This document shows positions 1 through 8,740 of a stretch of 64,000 bases of DNA, in pieces. Below the pieces are notes generated by a model. The model searched no databases. It worked only from the letters and a program-made list of their open reading frames with translations, and was not told the DNA's origin. Where the stretch lies: NCBI GenBank assembly GCA_013214575.1, contig JABSSD010000118.1, forward strand, positions 1-64,000, given 5' to 3'. A program made the translations under genes and the position numbers. The stretch is from Paracoccaceae bacterium (GTDB lineage Bacteria > Pseudomonadota > Alphaproteobacteria > Rhodobacterales > Rhodobacteraceae). Every line of letters starts with the position of its first letter. Position 1 is the first letter of the stretch.

Positions 1-2
1 AT

Positions 3-125
3 CACGAGCTGATTGCCAAAGGGAAATGCAAGAAACTTGCGATTACAGCGGTCATGCGCAAGCTTGTAGTCATGGCAAATGCGTTGCTACGTGACGGTCG
101 AAAATGGACTGAAATGCGAACTTGA
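3..125 (+). CDS. IS110-family transposase, C-terminal end (cut by window edge)
   Basis: An open frame enters at the window start and stops at TGA 123-125, giving 40 residues that include the strings ITAVMRKLVVMANALLRDG and a terminal KWTEMRT. The pattern 'AITAVMRKL...NALLRDG' is characteristic of the extreme C-terminus of IS110/IS116/IS902 transposases (DEDD-type recombinases). Whether the element is complete to the left cannot be seen. It runs towards an IS3 remnant on the opposite strand, so it probably inserted into or beside that older element. Confidence 0.72.
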   Translation, partial: HELIAKGKCKKLAITAVMRKLVVMANALLRDGRKWTEMRT

Positions 126-200
126 CCAATACGGATACTCATCGCTGCAAGCATCACCGAGAGGGGACAAGCCTGCACGCCCGGCGCTCCCTTGGCGTCG

Positions 201-479
201 TCAGGTCTTTGCCAATAGATCTTTCAGCACAATTTTATCCAGCATGGCCTCAGCAACGAGGCGCTTCAGCTTGGCGTTCTCATCTTCCAGCGACTTCAGC
301 CGATCCGCATCTGACACCTCCATGCCACCGCATTTGGACTTCAGCTTGTAGAATGTCGCAGGGCTCAGGCCGTGTCTGCGGCAGACCTCAGCCGTTGGCA
401 TCCCAGCCTCCTGCTCCTTAATCATCCCCCTCTCGGGGCATTGAATAATCTGCGCCTCTATAAAACGGCTCTTTCGCAT
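201..479 (-). pseudogene. IS3-family OrfA, orphaned from OrfB
   Basis: This encodes a 92-residue protein with an N-terminal helix-turn-helix (residues about 5-45, including AEVCRRHGLSPATFYKLKSK) and a C-terminal leucine-zipper-like segment, the normal layout of IS3-family OrfA. OrfA needs a programmed frameshift into a downstream OrfB to make active transposase. The space downstream on this strand (below 200) instead holds the end of an IS110 transposase, so OrfB is missing and the element cannot move itself. The OrfA frame itself is intact. Confidence 0.8.
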
Positions 480-547
480 CTGTTTGCCCCTCTCAGAGGT
501 TGCGCAAACTCTACTTCAAAGTGAGGGAATTTTCGGGGGGCAGGTCA
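201..547 (-). mobile_element. Truncated IS3-family element (left end plus OrfA)
   Basis: Read on the minus strand the element starts at 547 with TGACCTGCCCCCCGAAAATT, a terminal sequence typical of IS3-family elements, then a short leader and OrfA. The right half (OrfB and right terminal repeat) is absent; sequence below about 200 no longer resembles IS3. The exact right breakpoint lies somewhere in 126-200. Confidence 0.65.
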
Positions 548-669
548 CGATTCGCAGCTGACCGAAACCCGTTTTAGATTATTGAATTTTGCCATTTCAC
601 AATACTGACCGCTGGCCGAGCCGCGCGAACGGTTCGAATCCTCAGGCTGGTAAACAAACCAGACCCGCT

Positions 670-3027
670 TTAGAATGGAATATCGTCGCCAGCCGAGACA
701 TAGGCCGCCACAACCTTTTTCAGCCCCGCCTTGTCGAAAGCGATTTCCAGCTTGTCGCCGTCGATACCGGCTATCATCCCATAGCCGAACTTCTGGTGGA
801 ACACCCGGTCGCCCATCGTAAAGCTCGACACCACGGTGGCATCGATCACCTGATTCTTGGCGGCTTTGGGCTGCGCCATACCGCGCTGTCCGGCGCGCGA
901 TTGCATGCGTTTCCAGCCTGGCGAGTTATAGCCATCCGCCTCTGCCATCTTTTCCTCGATGGTCGAGCGCGGCGGCGATTCGGCCGGGGCCGCGGCACCG
1001 TAACCACCGCCATACAGGCCCGGAGGCGTCAGCACCTCCACATGTTGCTCGGGCAACTCATCAATGAACCGCGACGGCAGCTGTGACTGCCACTGGCCAA
1101 ACACCCGCCGATTGCCGGCAAAGGAAATGGTACAGACCGTCTCGGCCCGGGTGATTCCCACATAGGCCAGACGGCGTTCCTCTTCGAGACCCTTCAGGCC
1201 GCTTTCATCCATTGAGCGTTGCGAGGGGAACAGCCCGTCTTCCCAGCCCGGCAGAAACACCGCCGGAAACTCCAGCCCCTTGGAGCCATGCAGGGTCATG
1301 ATCGACACCTTCTGCCCGGAATCACTGGAGGCATTGTCCATGATCAGGCTGACGTGCTCCAAAAATCCTTGCAGGTTCTCGAAGTTCTCCAGCGCCTTGA
1401 CCAGTTCCTTGAGGTTCTCCAAACGGCCCGGAGCCTCGGGGGTTTTGTCAGCCTGCCACATCCCGGTATAGCCAGATTCGTCCAGAATGATCTCGGCCAG
1501 CTCCATATGGGTCATCTCGCCACCACCGGCCAAACGCCCCCAGCGCGCGGTATCTTCGACCAATTGCTGCAGCTTACCGGCGCCCTTGCCCTTGATCAGC
1601 CCCTCTTCGAGTGCCAGCCGCGCCCCTTCCAGCAGCGAGACACCGTTGGCACGCGCCGTTATCTGGATGGTCTGCTGCGCCTTGTCACCCAAACCCCGTT
1701 TCGGGGTGTTGACGATGCGTTCAAAGGCCAGATCGTCATCCGGGCTGGTGACCACGCGGAAATAGGCCATGGCATCGCGGATCTCCAGCCGTTCATAGAA
1801 TCGCGGCCCGCCAATCACCCGGTAGGGCAGACCAATGGTCAGGAACCGATCCTCAAACGCCCGCATCTGGTGCGAGGCGCGCACCAGAATAGCCATCTGG
1901 TCCAGATCATAGGGATCCATCCCGCGGGTGCCGCGTTGCATCGCCTCGATCTCTTCGCCGATCCAGCGCGCCTCTTCCTCGCCGTCCCAATGGCCGATCA
2001 GCCGGACCTTTTCGCCACCCTTGGCAGCGGTCCACAGCTCTTTGCCCAGGCGGCCTTCATTGCCGGCAATCACCCCGGAGGCCGCCGCCAGAATATGCTC
2101 GGTTGAGCGATAGTTCTGCTCCAGCCGCACCACCTTGGCACCGGGAAAATCCTTGTCAAAGCGCAGGATGTTGCCGACCTCGGCGCCGCGCCAGCCATAG
2201 ATCGACTGGTCATCATCGCCAACACAGCAGATGTTTTTGTGCCCCGCCGCCAGCAGCCGCAGCCAGAGATACTGGGCGACGTTGGTATCCTGGTATTCGT
2301 CCACCAGAATATAGCGGAACCAGCGCTGGTATTGCTGCAGAATGTCGGGGTGGTTCTGCAGTATCGTCACCATGTGCAGCAGCAGATCACCAAAATCCAC
2401 CGCGTTCAGCTCGCGCAGGCGGGTCTGGTACTGCGCATACAGATCAACGCCCATGCCGTTATAGGCCGAGGCATCCGCCACCAACACCTTCGTCGGAATC
2501 AGCGCGCGGTTCTTCCAGTCATCAATGACATTGGCCAACTGCCTTGCGGGCCAGCGCTTGTCGTCGATGCCCTCGGCGCGCACCAACTGCTTCAGCAGGC
2601 GCAGCTGGTCGTCGGTGTCCAGAATGGTGAAATTGCTTTTCAGCCCCACCAGTTCAGCATGACGGCGCAGCTGTTTGACGCAGATCGCGTGGAAGGTGCC
2701 CAGCCAGGGCATGCCCTCGGCCGGTTGGCCCAGCATGGTGCCGACCCGCTCCTTCATTTCGCGCGCCGCCTTGTTGGTGAAGGTCACCGCCAGGATCTCG
2801 TTGGTGCGGGCCGCGCCGGTGGTGAGCAGGTGCACGATCCGCGCGGTCAGCGCCTTGGTCTTGCCGGTGCCCGCCCCCGCCAGCATCAGCACCGGGCCAT
2901 GCAGGCATTCCACTGCCTCCCGCTGGGCCGGGTTCAACCCGTCCAGATAGGGTTGCGGCCGCGCGGCCATTGCGCGCGAGGATAGCGAGGCGCCCTCAAA
3001 GGCGTCCATTTCATCAAAACTGCTCAT
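670..3027 (-). CDS. uvrD: ATP-dependent 3'-5' DNA helicase, UvrD/PcrA family
   Basis: A superfamily I helicase of 785 aa, expected to unwind DNA in nucleotide excision and mismatch repair and to clear stalled complexes. Visible motifs are Walker A GAGTGKT (residues 51-57), the Walker B/motif II string DEYQDTN, motif III GDDDQSIYGWRGA, YRST, and the late motif STMTLHGSKGLEF-like IMTLHGSKGLEF followed by YVGITRAE. The C-terminal 60 residues (FTMGDRVFHQKFGYGMI...) form the Tudor-like tail found in PcrA/UvrD. The internal ATG at 3027 is chosen because AGGA lies 8 nt upstream; an upstream in-frame start would add 16 unlikely residues. It stands alone, with a 285-bp AT-richer gap upstream. Confidence 0.93.
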   Translation of the reverse strand: MSSFDEMDAFEGASLSSRAMAARPQPYLDGLNPAQREAVECLHGPVLMLAGAGTGKTKALTARIVHLLTTGAARTNEILAVTFTNKAAREMKERVGTMLGQPAEGMPWLGTFHAICVKQLRRHAELVGLKSNFTILDTDDQLRLLKQLVRAEGIDDKRWPARQLANVIDDWKNRALIPTKVLVADASAYNGMGVDLYAQYQTRLRELNAVDFGDLLLHMVTILQNHPDILQQYQRWFRYILVDEYQDTNVAQYLWLRLLAAGHKNICCVGDDDQSIYGWRGAEVGNILRFDKDFPGAKVVRLEQNYRSTEHILAAASGVIAGNEGRLGKELWTAAKGGEKVRLIGHWDGEEEARWIGEEIEAMQRGTRGMDPYDLDQMAILVRASHQMRAFEDRFLTIGLPYRVIGGPRFYERLEIRDAMAYFRVVTSPDDDLAFERIVNTPKRGLGDKAQQTIQITARANGVSLLEGARLALEEGLIKGKGAGKLQQLVEDTARWGRLAGGGEMTHMELAEIILDESGYTGMWQADKTPEAPGRLENLKELVKALENFENLQGFLEHVSLIMDNASSDSGQKVSIMTLHGSKGLEFPAVFLPGWEDGLFPSQRSMDESGLKGLEEERRLAYVGITRAETVCTISFAGNRRVFGQWQSQLPSRFIDELPEQHVEVLTPPGLYGGGYGAAAPAESPPRSTIEEKMAEADGYNSPGWKRMQSRAGQRGMAQPKAAKNQVIDATVVSSFTMGDRVFHQKFGYGMIAGIDGDKLEIAFDKAGLKKVVAAYVSAGDDIPF

Positions 3028-3312
3028 GGCCGTGATCCTAGCGTGATTTACGACAGCGCGAAAGAGGACGTTCACACAATGTTCCCGGAATTATTTACGC
3101 TCTTTCATTTCCCCTATCAACCGGCTTACGGCACCACTGACCCTAAACTTCACGTCACCCAACAATCGCTCCTGTAACTTTTGACCGCTCAACCTGTATA
3201 AAACGGAACAGAATGACCGAAATCGACCGGTTTTCTTGCTAAATGTTTCGATTTGACCTTTTGCTGCACCGCAGCACTTGATTTTTTCCGCAAGCTTTCC
3301 CACAAATCCGCC
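3028..3312. other. Intergenic region between divergent uvrD and hydroxyacid dehydrogenase
   Basis: This gap of about 285 bp is less GC-rich than its surroundings and must carry the divergent promoters. I see no convincing palindrome or conserved RNA in it. A 70-codon Lys/Arg-rich frame crosses it on the minus strand but overlaps the dehydrogenase start and lacks a ribosome site, so it is not called. Confidence 0.5.
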
Positions 3313-4476
3313 ATGGATCTACACAGCCGTTACCCCGCCATCGCTGATCTGGCCCACCGCGCCCAACGGCGATTGCCGCCTTTTGTCTGGGAGTTTCTGG
3401 ACAGTGGCACCGGCACCGAGTCCACCAAGGCGCGCAACCGCGCGGCACTGGACCGGATCGGCTTTCTGCCCTCTATCCTGCATGGCCCGCTAGAGGTCGA
3501 CCTGAGCACCTCGCTTTTTGGCGACAAACTGCCGCTGCCCTTTGGGGTGGCTCCGGTGGGCATGTCCGGTCTGGTCTGGCCCGATGCCGAGGGCCATCTG
3601 GCCCGCAGTGCCGCCAGCGCCGGCATACCTTATACTCTGTCCACAGTGGCCAGCCAATCGCCCGAGGATCTGGCGCCACATCTGGGCGAACAGGCCTGGT
3701 TTCAGATGTACCCGCCCAAGGACCCGGACATCCGCAAGGACATGCTGTCGCGCGCCAAATCGGCAGGGTTCAAAGTGCTGGTGCTGACCACGGATGTCCC
3801 GGTGGCCTCGCGCCGCGAACGGCAGGTGCGCTCGGGGCTGACCCAACCGCCACGACTGACGCCACGGCTGTTTGCGCAGGCTGTGGCAAATCCCGCCTGG
3901 GCCCTGGGCATGGCCCGGCGTGGCATGCCGCATATGCGCAGCCTCGACAAGTATATCTCGGACAATTCCGCCAGCCTGTCCTCTACCGCCCATATCGGCT
4001 ACCTGCTGCGCACCTCACCGGACTGGGATTATGTGCAATGGCTGCGCGATCACTGGCAGGGGCCGATGGTGATAAAGGGTGTAATGAATCCCAAGGACGC
4101 GCAGCGCCTGCAACAGATCGGGGTCGACGCGCTCTGGGTGTCGAATCACGGCGGCCGCCAGTTTGACGCCAGCCCCGCATCAATCGAAGTGCTGCCCGAA
4201 ATCCGCCAGGCCACATCGCTGCCGCTGATCTTTGACAGCGGTATTGAGGGCGGGCTGGACATGCTGCGCGCACTGGCCATGGGCGCCAACTATATCATGC
4301 TGGGACGCGCCTTTCATTTTGCGCTGGCAGCGCTTGGTCCCGCCGGGCCAGCCCATCTTATTGATATTCTAAAACAGGACCTGCAGGCCAATATGGGACA
4401 ATTGGGCGCCGCCAACCTGGGCGAGTTGCCCACCCCAATGCCGCTCAGCCAGGCATCATCCCTGCCCCTAGAATAG
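3313..4476 (+). CDS. FMN-dependent alpha-hydroxyacid dehydrogenase (L-lactate dehydrogenase-like)
   Basis: A 387-aa TIM-barrel flavoenzyme expected to oxidise an L-2-hydroxyacid such as L-lactate or glycolate and pass electrons to quinone or cytochrome. Family signposts are the N-terminal FLDSGTGTE segment, PFGVAPVGMSG, the lysine in VIKGVM, the active-site block SNHGGRQFD (catalytic His about residue 279) and the phosphate-binding FDSGIEGGLDMLRALAMGA near the C-terminus. Length fits LldD-type enzymes. The start is set at ATG 3313, where homology-like sequence begins; the frame is open 20 codons further upstream, but no clear ribosome site decides between them. The substrate cannot be told from sequence, so no gene symbol is given. 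Confidence 0.85.
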   Translation: MDLHSRYPAIADLAHRAQRRLPPFVWEFLDSGTGTESTKARNRAALDRIGFLPSILHGPLEVDLSTSLFGDKLPLPFGVAPVGMSGLVWPDAEGHLARSAASAGIPYTLSTVASQSPEDLAPHLGEQAWFQMYPPKDPDIRKDMLSRAKSAGFKVLVLTTDVPVASRRERQVRSGLTQPPRLTPRLFAQAVANPAWALGMARRGMPHMRSLDKYISDNSASLSSTAHIGYLLRTSPDWDYVQWLRDHWQGPMVIKGVMNPKDAQRLQQIGVDALWVSNHGGRQFDASPASIEVLPEIRQATSLPLIFDSGIEGGLDMLRALAMGANYIMLGRAFHFALAALGPAGPAHLIDILKQDLQANMGQLGAANLGELPTPMPLSQASSLPLE

Positions 4477-4599
4477 CAAAACAACAACAAGGGGCCGCAG
4501 GATAGCGCAATAATGCCGTTTCTACCCAGAACTACGGTTGAACCTATCTCTAGGATGCGACTAACAGTTTTTCCAAAATCACACGACCACGAGGGTAAT

Positions 4600-7500
4600 A
4601 TGACCGACTTCAAGAAAATCCTGATTGCCAACCGTGGAGAGATCGCCATCCGGGTGATGCGCGCCGCCAACGAAATGGGCAAGGCCACCGTCGCGGTCTA
4701 TGCAGAAGAAGACAAACTGGGCCTGCACCGGTTCAAGGCGGATGAGGCTTACAGGATTGGCGAGGGCATGGGCCCGGTTGCCGCCTACCTCAGCATCGAC
4801 GAGATGATCCGCGTCGCCAAGGAATGCGGCGCCGACGCCATTCACCCCGGTTACGGCTTGCTGTCGGAAAACCCTGACTTTGTCGATGCCTGCGACCGCA
4901 ACGGTATCACCTTTATCGGCCCCAAGGCCGAAACCATGCGCCAGGTGGGCGACAAGGCCAGTGCGCGCCGGGTTGCCGTCAAGGCGGGCGTGCCGGTGAT
5001 CCCGGCCACCGAGGTGCTGGGTGATGACATGGACGCTATCCGCAAGGAAGCGGCTGAAGTCGGCTATCCCTTTATGCTCAAGGCCTCCTGGGGTGGCGGC
5101 GGTCGCGGCATGCGACCGATCTACAACGAGGATGAGCTGGAAGAGAAAATTCTGGAGGGTCGGCGCGAGGCCGAAGCCGCCTTTGGCAATGGTGAGGGCT
5201 TTCTGGAGAAGATGATCCTGCGCGCCCGCCACGTCGAGGTGCAGATCCTGGGCGACAAACACGGCGGCATGTATCACCTGTTTGAACGCGACTGCTCAGT
5301 CCAGCGCCGCAACCAAAAAGTGGTCGAACGCGCCCCCGCGCCTTATCTGAGCGAAGAACAACGCACAGAGATCTGCGATCTGGGCCGCAAGATCTGCGCC
5401 TTTGTGAACTATGAATGTGCCGGCACCGTCGAATTCCTGATGGATATGGACGACGGCAAGTTCTATTTCATCGAGGTAAACCCCCGGGTGCAGGTGGAAC
5501 ACACCGTCACCGAGGAAGTCACCGGCATCGATATCGTCCGCGCTCAGATCCTGATCGCCGAGGGCAAATCAATTGCCGAGGCCACCGGCAAGGCCAGCCA
5601 GGACGAGATCACTCTGAATGGCCACGCGCTGCAGACCCGGGTGACCACCGAAGACCCACAGAACAATTTTATCCCCGACTATGGCCGCATCACCGCCTAT
5701 CGCTCGGCCACCGGCATGGGCATTCGCCTGGACGGCGGCACCGCTTATGCGGGCGGCGTGATCACCCGTTATTATGACAGCCTGCTGACCAAGATCACCG
5801 CCAAGGCACCAACGCCGGAAATGGCCATCGCCCGTATGGACCGCGCCCTGCGTGAATTCCGGGTGCGCGGCGTCAGCACCAATATCGCCTTTGTCGAGAA
5901 TCTGCTGAAGCACCCGACCTTCCTCGACAACAGCTATACCACCAAGTTCATCGACAATACGCCCGAGCTGTTCCAGTTCCCGAAACGCCGTGATCGCGGC
6001 ACCAAGGTGCTGACCTATATCGCCGATATCTCGGTCAACGGTCACCCGGAAACCGAAGGCCGCAACGCACCGCCCGCCGACCTGAAAGCGCCGCGTGCGC
6101 CCAGGGTCAAGCCGGGCAACCTGCCCTATGGCACCCGCAACCTGCTGGAACAAAAGGGCCCGCAGGCGGTGGCCGACTGGATGAAGGCGCAGCGGCAGTT
6201 GCTGCTCACCGACACCACCATGCGCGACGGTCACCAATCGCTGCTGGCCACCCGGATGCGCTCGATTGACATGATCAAAGTGGCGCCGGCCTATGCCGCC
6301 AATATGAGCCAGCTGTTCTCGGTTGAATGCTGGGGCGGTGCCACCTTTGACGTCGCCTATCGCTTCTTGCAGGAATGCCCATGGCAACGTCTGCGCGACC
6401 TGCGCGAGGCGATGCCAAACGTGATGACCCAGATGCTGCTGCGCGCCAGCAACGGCGTTGGCTATACCAACTACCCCGACAACGTGGTGCAGGGTTTTGT
6501 CAAACAGGCAGCGCTGACCGGCATCGACGTGTTCCGGGTCTTTGACAGCCTCAACTGGGTTGAAAACATGCGCGTCGCCATGGATGCGGTGAATGAGTCC
6601 GGCAAGATCTGCGAAGGCACCATCTGCTACACCGGCGACATGCTGGATCCCAACCGGGCCAAATATGACCTGAAATACTATGTCGGCATGGCCAAAGAGC
6701 TAGAGGCCGCCGGTGCCCATGTTCTGGGCCTCAAGGACATGGCTGGCCTGCTGAAACCCGCCGCCGCCAGGGTGCTGATCAAAGCGCTGAAAGAACAGGT
6801 CGGGTTGCCGATCCACTTCCACACCCATGACACCTCGGGCATTGCTGGCGCCACCATCCTGGCCGCAGCGGATGCCGGCGTCGACGCTGTCGATGTCGCC
6901 ATGGACGCCTTCTCGGGCGGCACCTCGCAGCCCTGTCTGGGCTCGATCGTCGAAAGCCTGCGCAACACCGACCGCGACACCGGCCTCGACATCAAACCAA
7001 TCCGCGAAATCTCGGACTACTGGGAGCAGGTCCGCGCCCAGTATGCTGCCTTTGAAAGTGGTATCCAGGCCCCGGCCTCCGAGGTCTACCTGCACGAGAT
7101 GCCCGGCGGCCAGTTCACCAACCTCAAGGCACAGGCGCGGTCCTTAGGTCTGGAAGAAAAGTGGCACGAGGTGGCGCAGACCTACTCGGATGTGAACCAG
7201 ATGTTCGGGGATATCGTCAAAGTGACGCCCAGCTCCAAAGTGGTGGGCGACATGGCGCTGATGATGGTGTCCCAGGGCCTGACCCGGAGTGAGGTGGAAG
7301 ACCCGGACACAGATCTGTCCTTCCCCGACTCGGTCATCGACATGATGCGCGGCAATCTGGGCCAACCTCCCGGCGGCTTTCCCGACGCATTCCTCACCAA
7401 GGTGCTGAAAGGCGAGAAACCCAATCTGGAGCGCCCCGGCAAGCATCTGAAACCGGTGGATATCGAAGCCACCCGCGCCGAGCTCAGCGCTGAGTTGGAC

Positions 7501-8043
7501 GGCAAGCTGATCGACGACGAGGATCTGAATGGCTATTTGATGTATCCCAAGGTGTTCCTGGATTACATGGGCCGCCACCGGACCTATGGCCCGGTGCGCA
7601 GCCTGCCCACCCAGACCTTCTTTTACGGCATGGAACCGGGCGACGAGATCGCAGCCGAGATTGACCCGGGCAAAACCCTGGAAATCCGCCTGCAGGCGAT
7701 CGGCGAGACCGATGAGAAAGGCGAGGTAAAGGTGTTCTTCGAGCTGAACGGTCAGCCTCGCGTCATCCGGGTACCCAACCGTCTGGTCAAATCATCCACC
7801 ACCGAACGCCCCAAGGCCGAGGCCGGCAATGACAACCACTTCGGCGCACCGATGCCCGGTGTTGTGGCCACCGTGGCGGTGCAACCCGGGCAGCAGGTCC
7901 ATGAGGGCGATCTGCTACTGACCATCGAGGCGATGAAAATGGAGACCGGCATCCACGCCGAGCGTGATGCGGTGATCAAAGCGGTGCACGTCCAGCCCGG
8001 CACCCAGATCGACGCCAAAGACCTGTTGATCGAGCTGCAATAA
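4600..8043 (+). CDS. pyc: Pyruvate carboxylase
   Basis: A single-chain, biotin-dependent anaplerotic enzyme of 1147 aa that makes oxaloacetate from pyruvate, bicarbonate and ATP. The domains occur in order: biotin carboxylase (about 1-460; ILIANRGEIAIRV at the start, ATP-grasp loop WGGGGRGMR, FIEVNPRVQVEHTVTEE), carboxyltransferase TIM barrel (about 530-800; LLTDTTMRDGHQSL, metal-site HFHTHDTSG), a linker domain, and the C-terminal biotinyl domain with EAMKM (biotinyl Lys about 1113, 34 residues from the end). The start ATG 4600 has GAGGG 5 nt upstream; upstream in-frame codons would add 29 non-family residues. Length matches bacterial Pyc. Confidence 0.97.
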   Translation: MTDFKKILIANRGEIAIRVMRAANEMGKATVAVYAEEDKLGLHRFKADEAYRIGEGMGPVAAYLSIDEMIRVAKECGADAIHPGYGLLSENPDFVDACDRNGITFIGPKAETMRQVGDKASARRVAVKAGVPVIPATEVLGDDMDAIRKEAAEVGYPFMLKASWGGGGRGMRPIYNEDELEEKILEGRREAEAAFGNGEGFLEKMILRARHVEVQILGDKHGGMYHLFERDCSVQRRNQKVVERAPAPYLSEEQRTEICDLGRKICAFVNYECAGTVEFLMDMDDGKFYFIEVNPRVQVEHTVTEEVTGIDIVRAQILIAEGKSIAEATGKASQDEITLNGHALQTRVTTEDPQNNFIPDYGRITAYRSATGMGIRLDGGTAYAGGVITRYYDSLLTKITAKAPTPEMAIARMDRALREFRVRGVSTNIAFVENLLKHPTFLDNSYTTKFIDNTPELFQFPKRRDRGTKVLTYIADISVNGHPETEGRNAPPADLKAPRAPRVKPGNLPYGTRNLLEQKGPQAVADWMKAQRQLLLTDTTMRDGHQSLLATRMRSIDMIKVAPAYAANMSQLFSVECWGGATFDVAYRFLQECPWQRLRDLREAMPNVMTQMLLRASNGVGYTNYPDNVVQGFVKQAALTGIDVFRVFDSLNWVENMRVAMDAVNESGKICEGTICYTGDMLDPNRAKYDLKYYVGMAKELEAAGAHVLGLKDMAGLLKPAAARVLIKALKEQVGLPIHFHTHDTSGIAGATILAAADAGVDAVDVAMDAFSGGTSQPCLGSIVESLRNTDRDTGLDIKPIREISDYWEQVRAQYAAFESGIQAPASEVYLHEMPGGQFTNLKAQARSLGLEEKWHEVAQTYSDVNQMFGDIVKVTPSSKVVGDMALMMVSQGLTRSEVEDPDTDLSFPDSVIDMMRGNLGQPPGGFPDAFLTKVLKGEKPNLERPGKHLKPVDIEATRAELSAELDGKLIDDEDLNGYLMYPKVFLDYMGRHRTYGPVRSLPTQTFFYGMEPGDEIAAEIDPGKTLEIRLQAIGETDEKGEVKVFFELNGQPRVIRVPNRLVKSSTTERPKAEAGNDNHFGAPMPGVVATVAVQPGQQVHEGDLLLTIEAMKMETGIHAERDAVIKAVHVQPGTQIDAKDLLIELQ

Positions 8044-8081
8044 GCCACCGCTTAACATAGCTCACAGACACAGGGCGCAAA

Positions 8082-8114
8082 CACGGGGTGCAAAAACCAA
8101 TCTTGCGCCCCGTG
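8082..8114 (+). terminator. Terminator-like hairpin after pyc
   Basis: The arms CACGGGGTGCAA (8082-8093) and TTGCGCCCCGTG (8103-8114) pair over 12 bp with one G-T wobble around a 9-nt loop, 39 nt after the pyc stop. The following stretch is only moderately T-rich, so termination is probable but not certain. Confidence 0.6.
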
Positions 8115-8164
8115 CTCTGCCCTTTTCACCTTTTCAAAAATACTCCCGCCGGAGGCCGGCGCCC

Positions 8165-8368
8165 TCAGTGTCGCCTCTGGGCCTCCCCTGGGACACCTCT
8201 GGGACACCTCTGGGCCTGCCGTGGTTGCCGATTTTCCCTTTTCTGCTGCGCCTCACTGGCGCTGGGTTGCGGCATCAGAGGCCGCTCCTGCGCATCACTT
8301 TGCAACACCAGCCCGACCATAATCATGCCCGCCAGGGCGACCAGCTTGATGGTCTCTGCAAAACACAT
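8165..8368 (-). CDS. Small hypothetical protein with N-terminal membrane segment
   Basis: A 67-residue frame preceded by a strong ribosome site (GGAGG, 8 nt before ATG at 8368). Residues 8-23 are hydrophobic (KLVALAGMIMVGLVLQ), like a signal anchor, followed by a polar Gln/Arg/Pro-rich tail. The tail is partly encoded by a 12-bp imperfect tandem repeat (CTGGGACACCTC) around 8188-8212. No family is recognised. The ribosome site and the signal-like start argue for a real gene; low complexity in the tail argues against strong conservation. Confidence 0.45.
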   Translation of the reverse strand: MCFAETIKLVALAGMIMVGLVLQSDAQERPLMPQPSASEAQQKRENRQPRQAQRCPRGVPGEAQRRH

Positions 8369-8473
8369 GGTAAAACCCTCCGGAAAAATCCAATATGTGA
8401 AGGGTTTCACGCCGCCATTCCGCCGTTCCGTCGCGATCCGCGCAATATTTTTCCAAGCCGCTCCATTTTGCCC

Positions 8474-8502
8474 TTGCGGCGCCGCCGTGGAATTCATATC
8501 TC
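8474..8502 (+). promoter_or_regulatory. Promoter of tRNA-Gly copy 1
   Basis: A -35 TTGCGG (8474-8479), a 17-nt spacer and a -10 TATCTC (8497-8502), ending 18 nt before the tRNA. The same arrangement recurs in front of the other two tRNA-Gly copies. Confidence 0.65.
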
Positions 8503-8520
8503 AGCCCTCACCGACGGATC

Positions 8521-8595
8521 GCGGGCGTAGCTCAGGGGTAGAGCATAACCTTGCCAAGGTTAGGGTCGAGAGTTCGAATCTCTTCGCCCGCTCCA
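8521..8595 (+). tRNA. tRNA-Gly (anticodon GCC), copy 1
   Basis: The cloverleaf is complete: acceptor GCGGGCG/CGCCCGC, D arm GCTC...GAGC, anticodon stem TAACC/GGTTA with loop TTGCCAA (anticodon GCC), T arm GAGAG TTCGAAT CTCTT, and encoded TCCA end. The 75-nt sequence is identical to two further copies at 10783 and 11067. Confidence 0.97.
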
Positions 8596-8610
8596 TCGGT
8601 CAAACGAACA

Positions 8611-8634
8611 GGGTCGCCTTAGGGCGGCCCTTTC
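8611..8634 (+). terminator. Terminator of tRNA-Gly copy 1
   Basis: The hairpin GGGTCGCC-TTA-GGGCGGCCC (one G-T pair) is followed by TTT. It is a diverged version of the terminators behind copies 2 and 3. Confidence 0.6.
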
Positions 8635-8740
8635 GCATTTGTGGCTCAGGCCCTAGAGTCATGGCTTGCGGGGAATCAGCTCAGCCGCTAAGAACAGAGC
8701 AAGAACGCCATAATGGCGACGAATAGAACGACGAGGTAGT

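Noticed and set aside
595-660. A tRNA-like 3' half (GGTTCGAATCC) near 630-640.
   Set aside because: The flanking bases do not form a 5-bp T stem or an acceptor stem, and no anticodon arm is present; at most a degraded fragment.
3091-3303. A 70-codon basic frame on the minus strand between uvrD and the hydroxyacid dehydrogenase.
   Set aside because: No ribosome site, overlaps the divergent promoter region and the neighbouring gene's upstream frame, and no recognisable family.
8088-8726. A 212-codon plus-strand frame running through the tRNA-Gly gene.
   Set aside because: It reads through tRNA-Gly and its terminator and is opposite a better-supported small gene.
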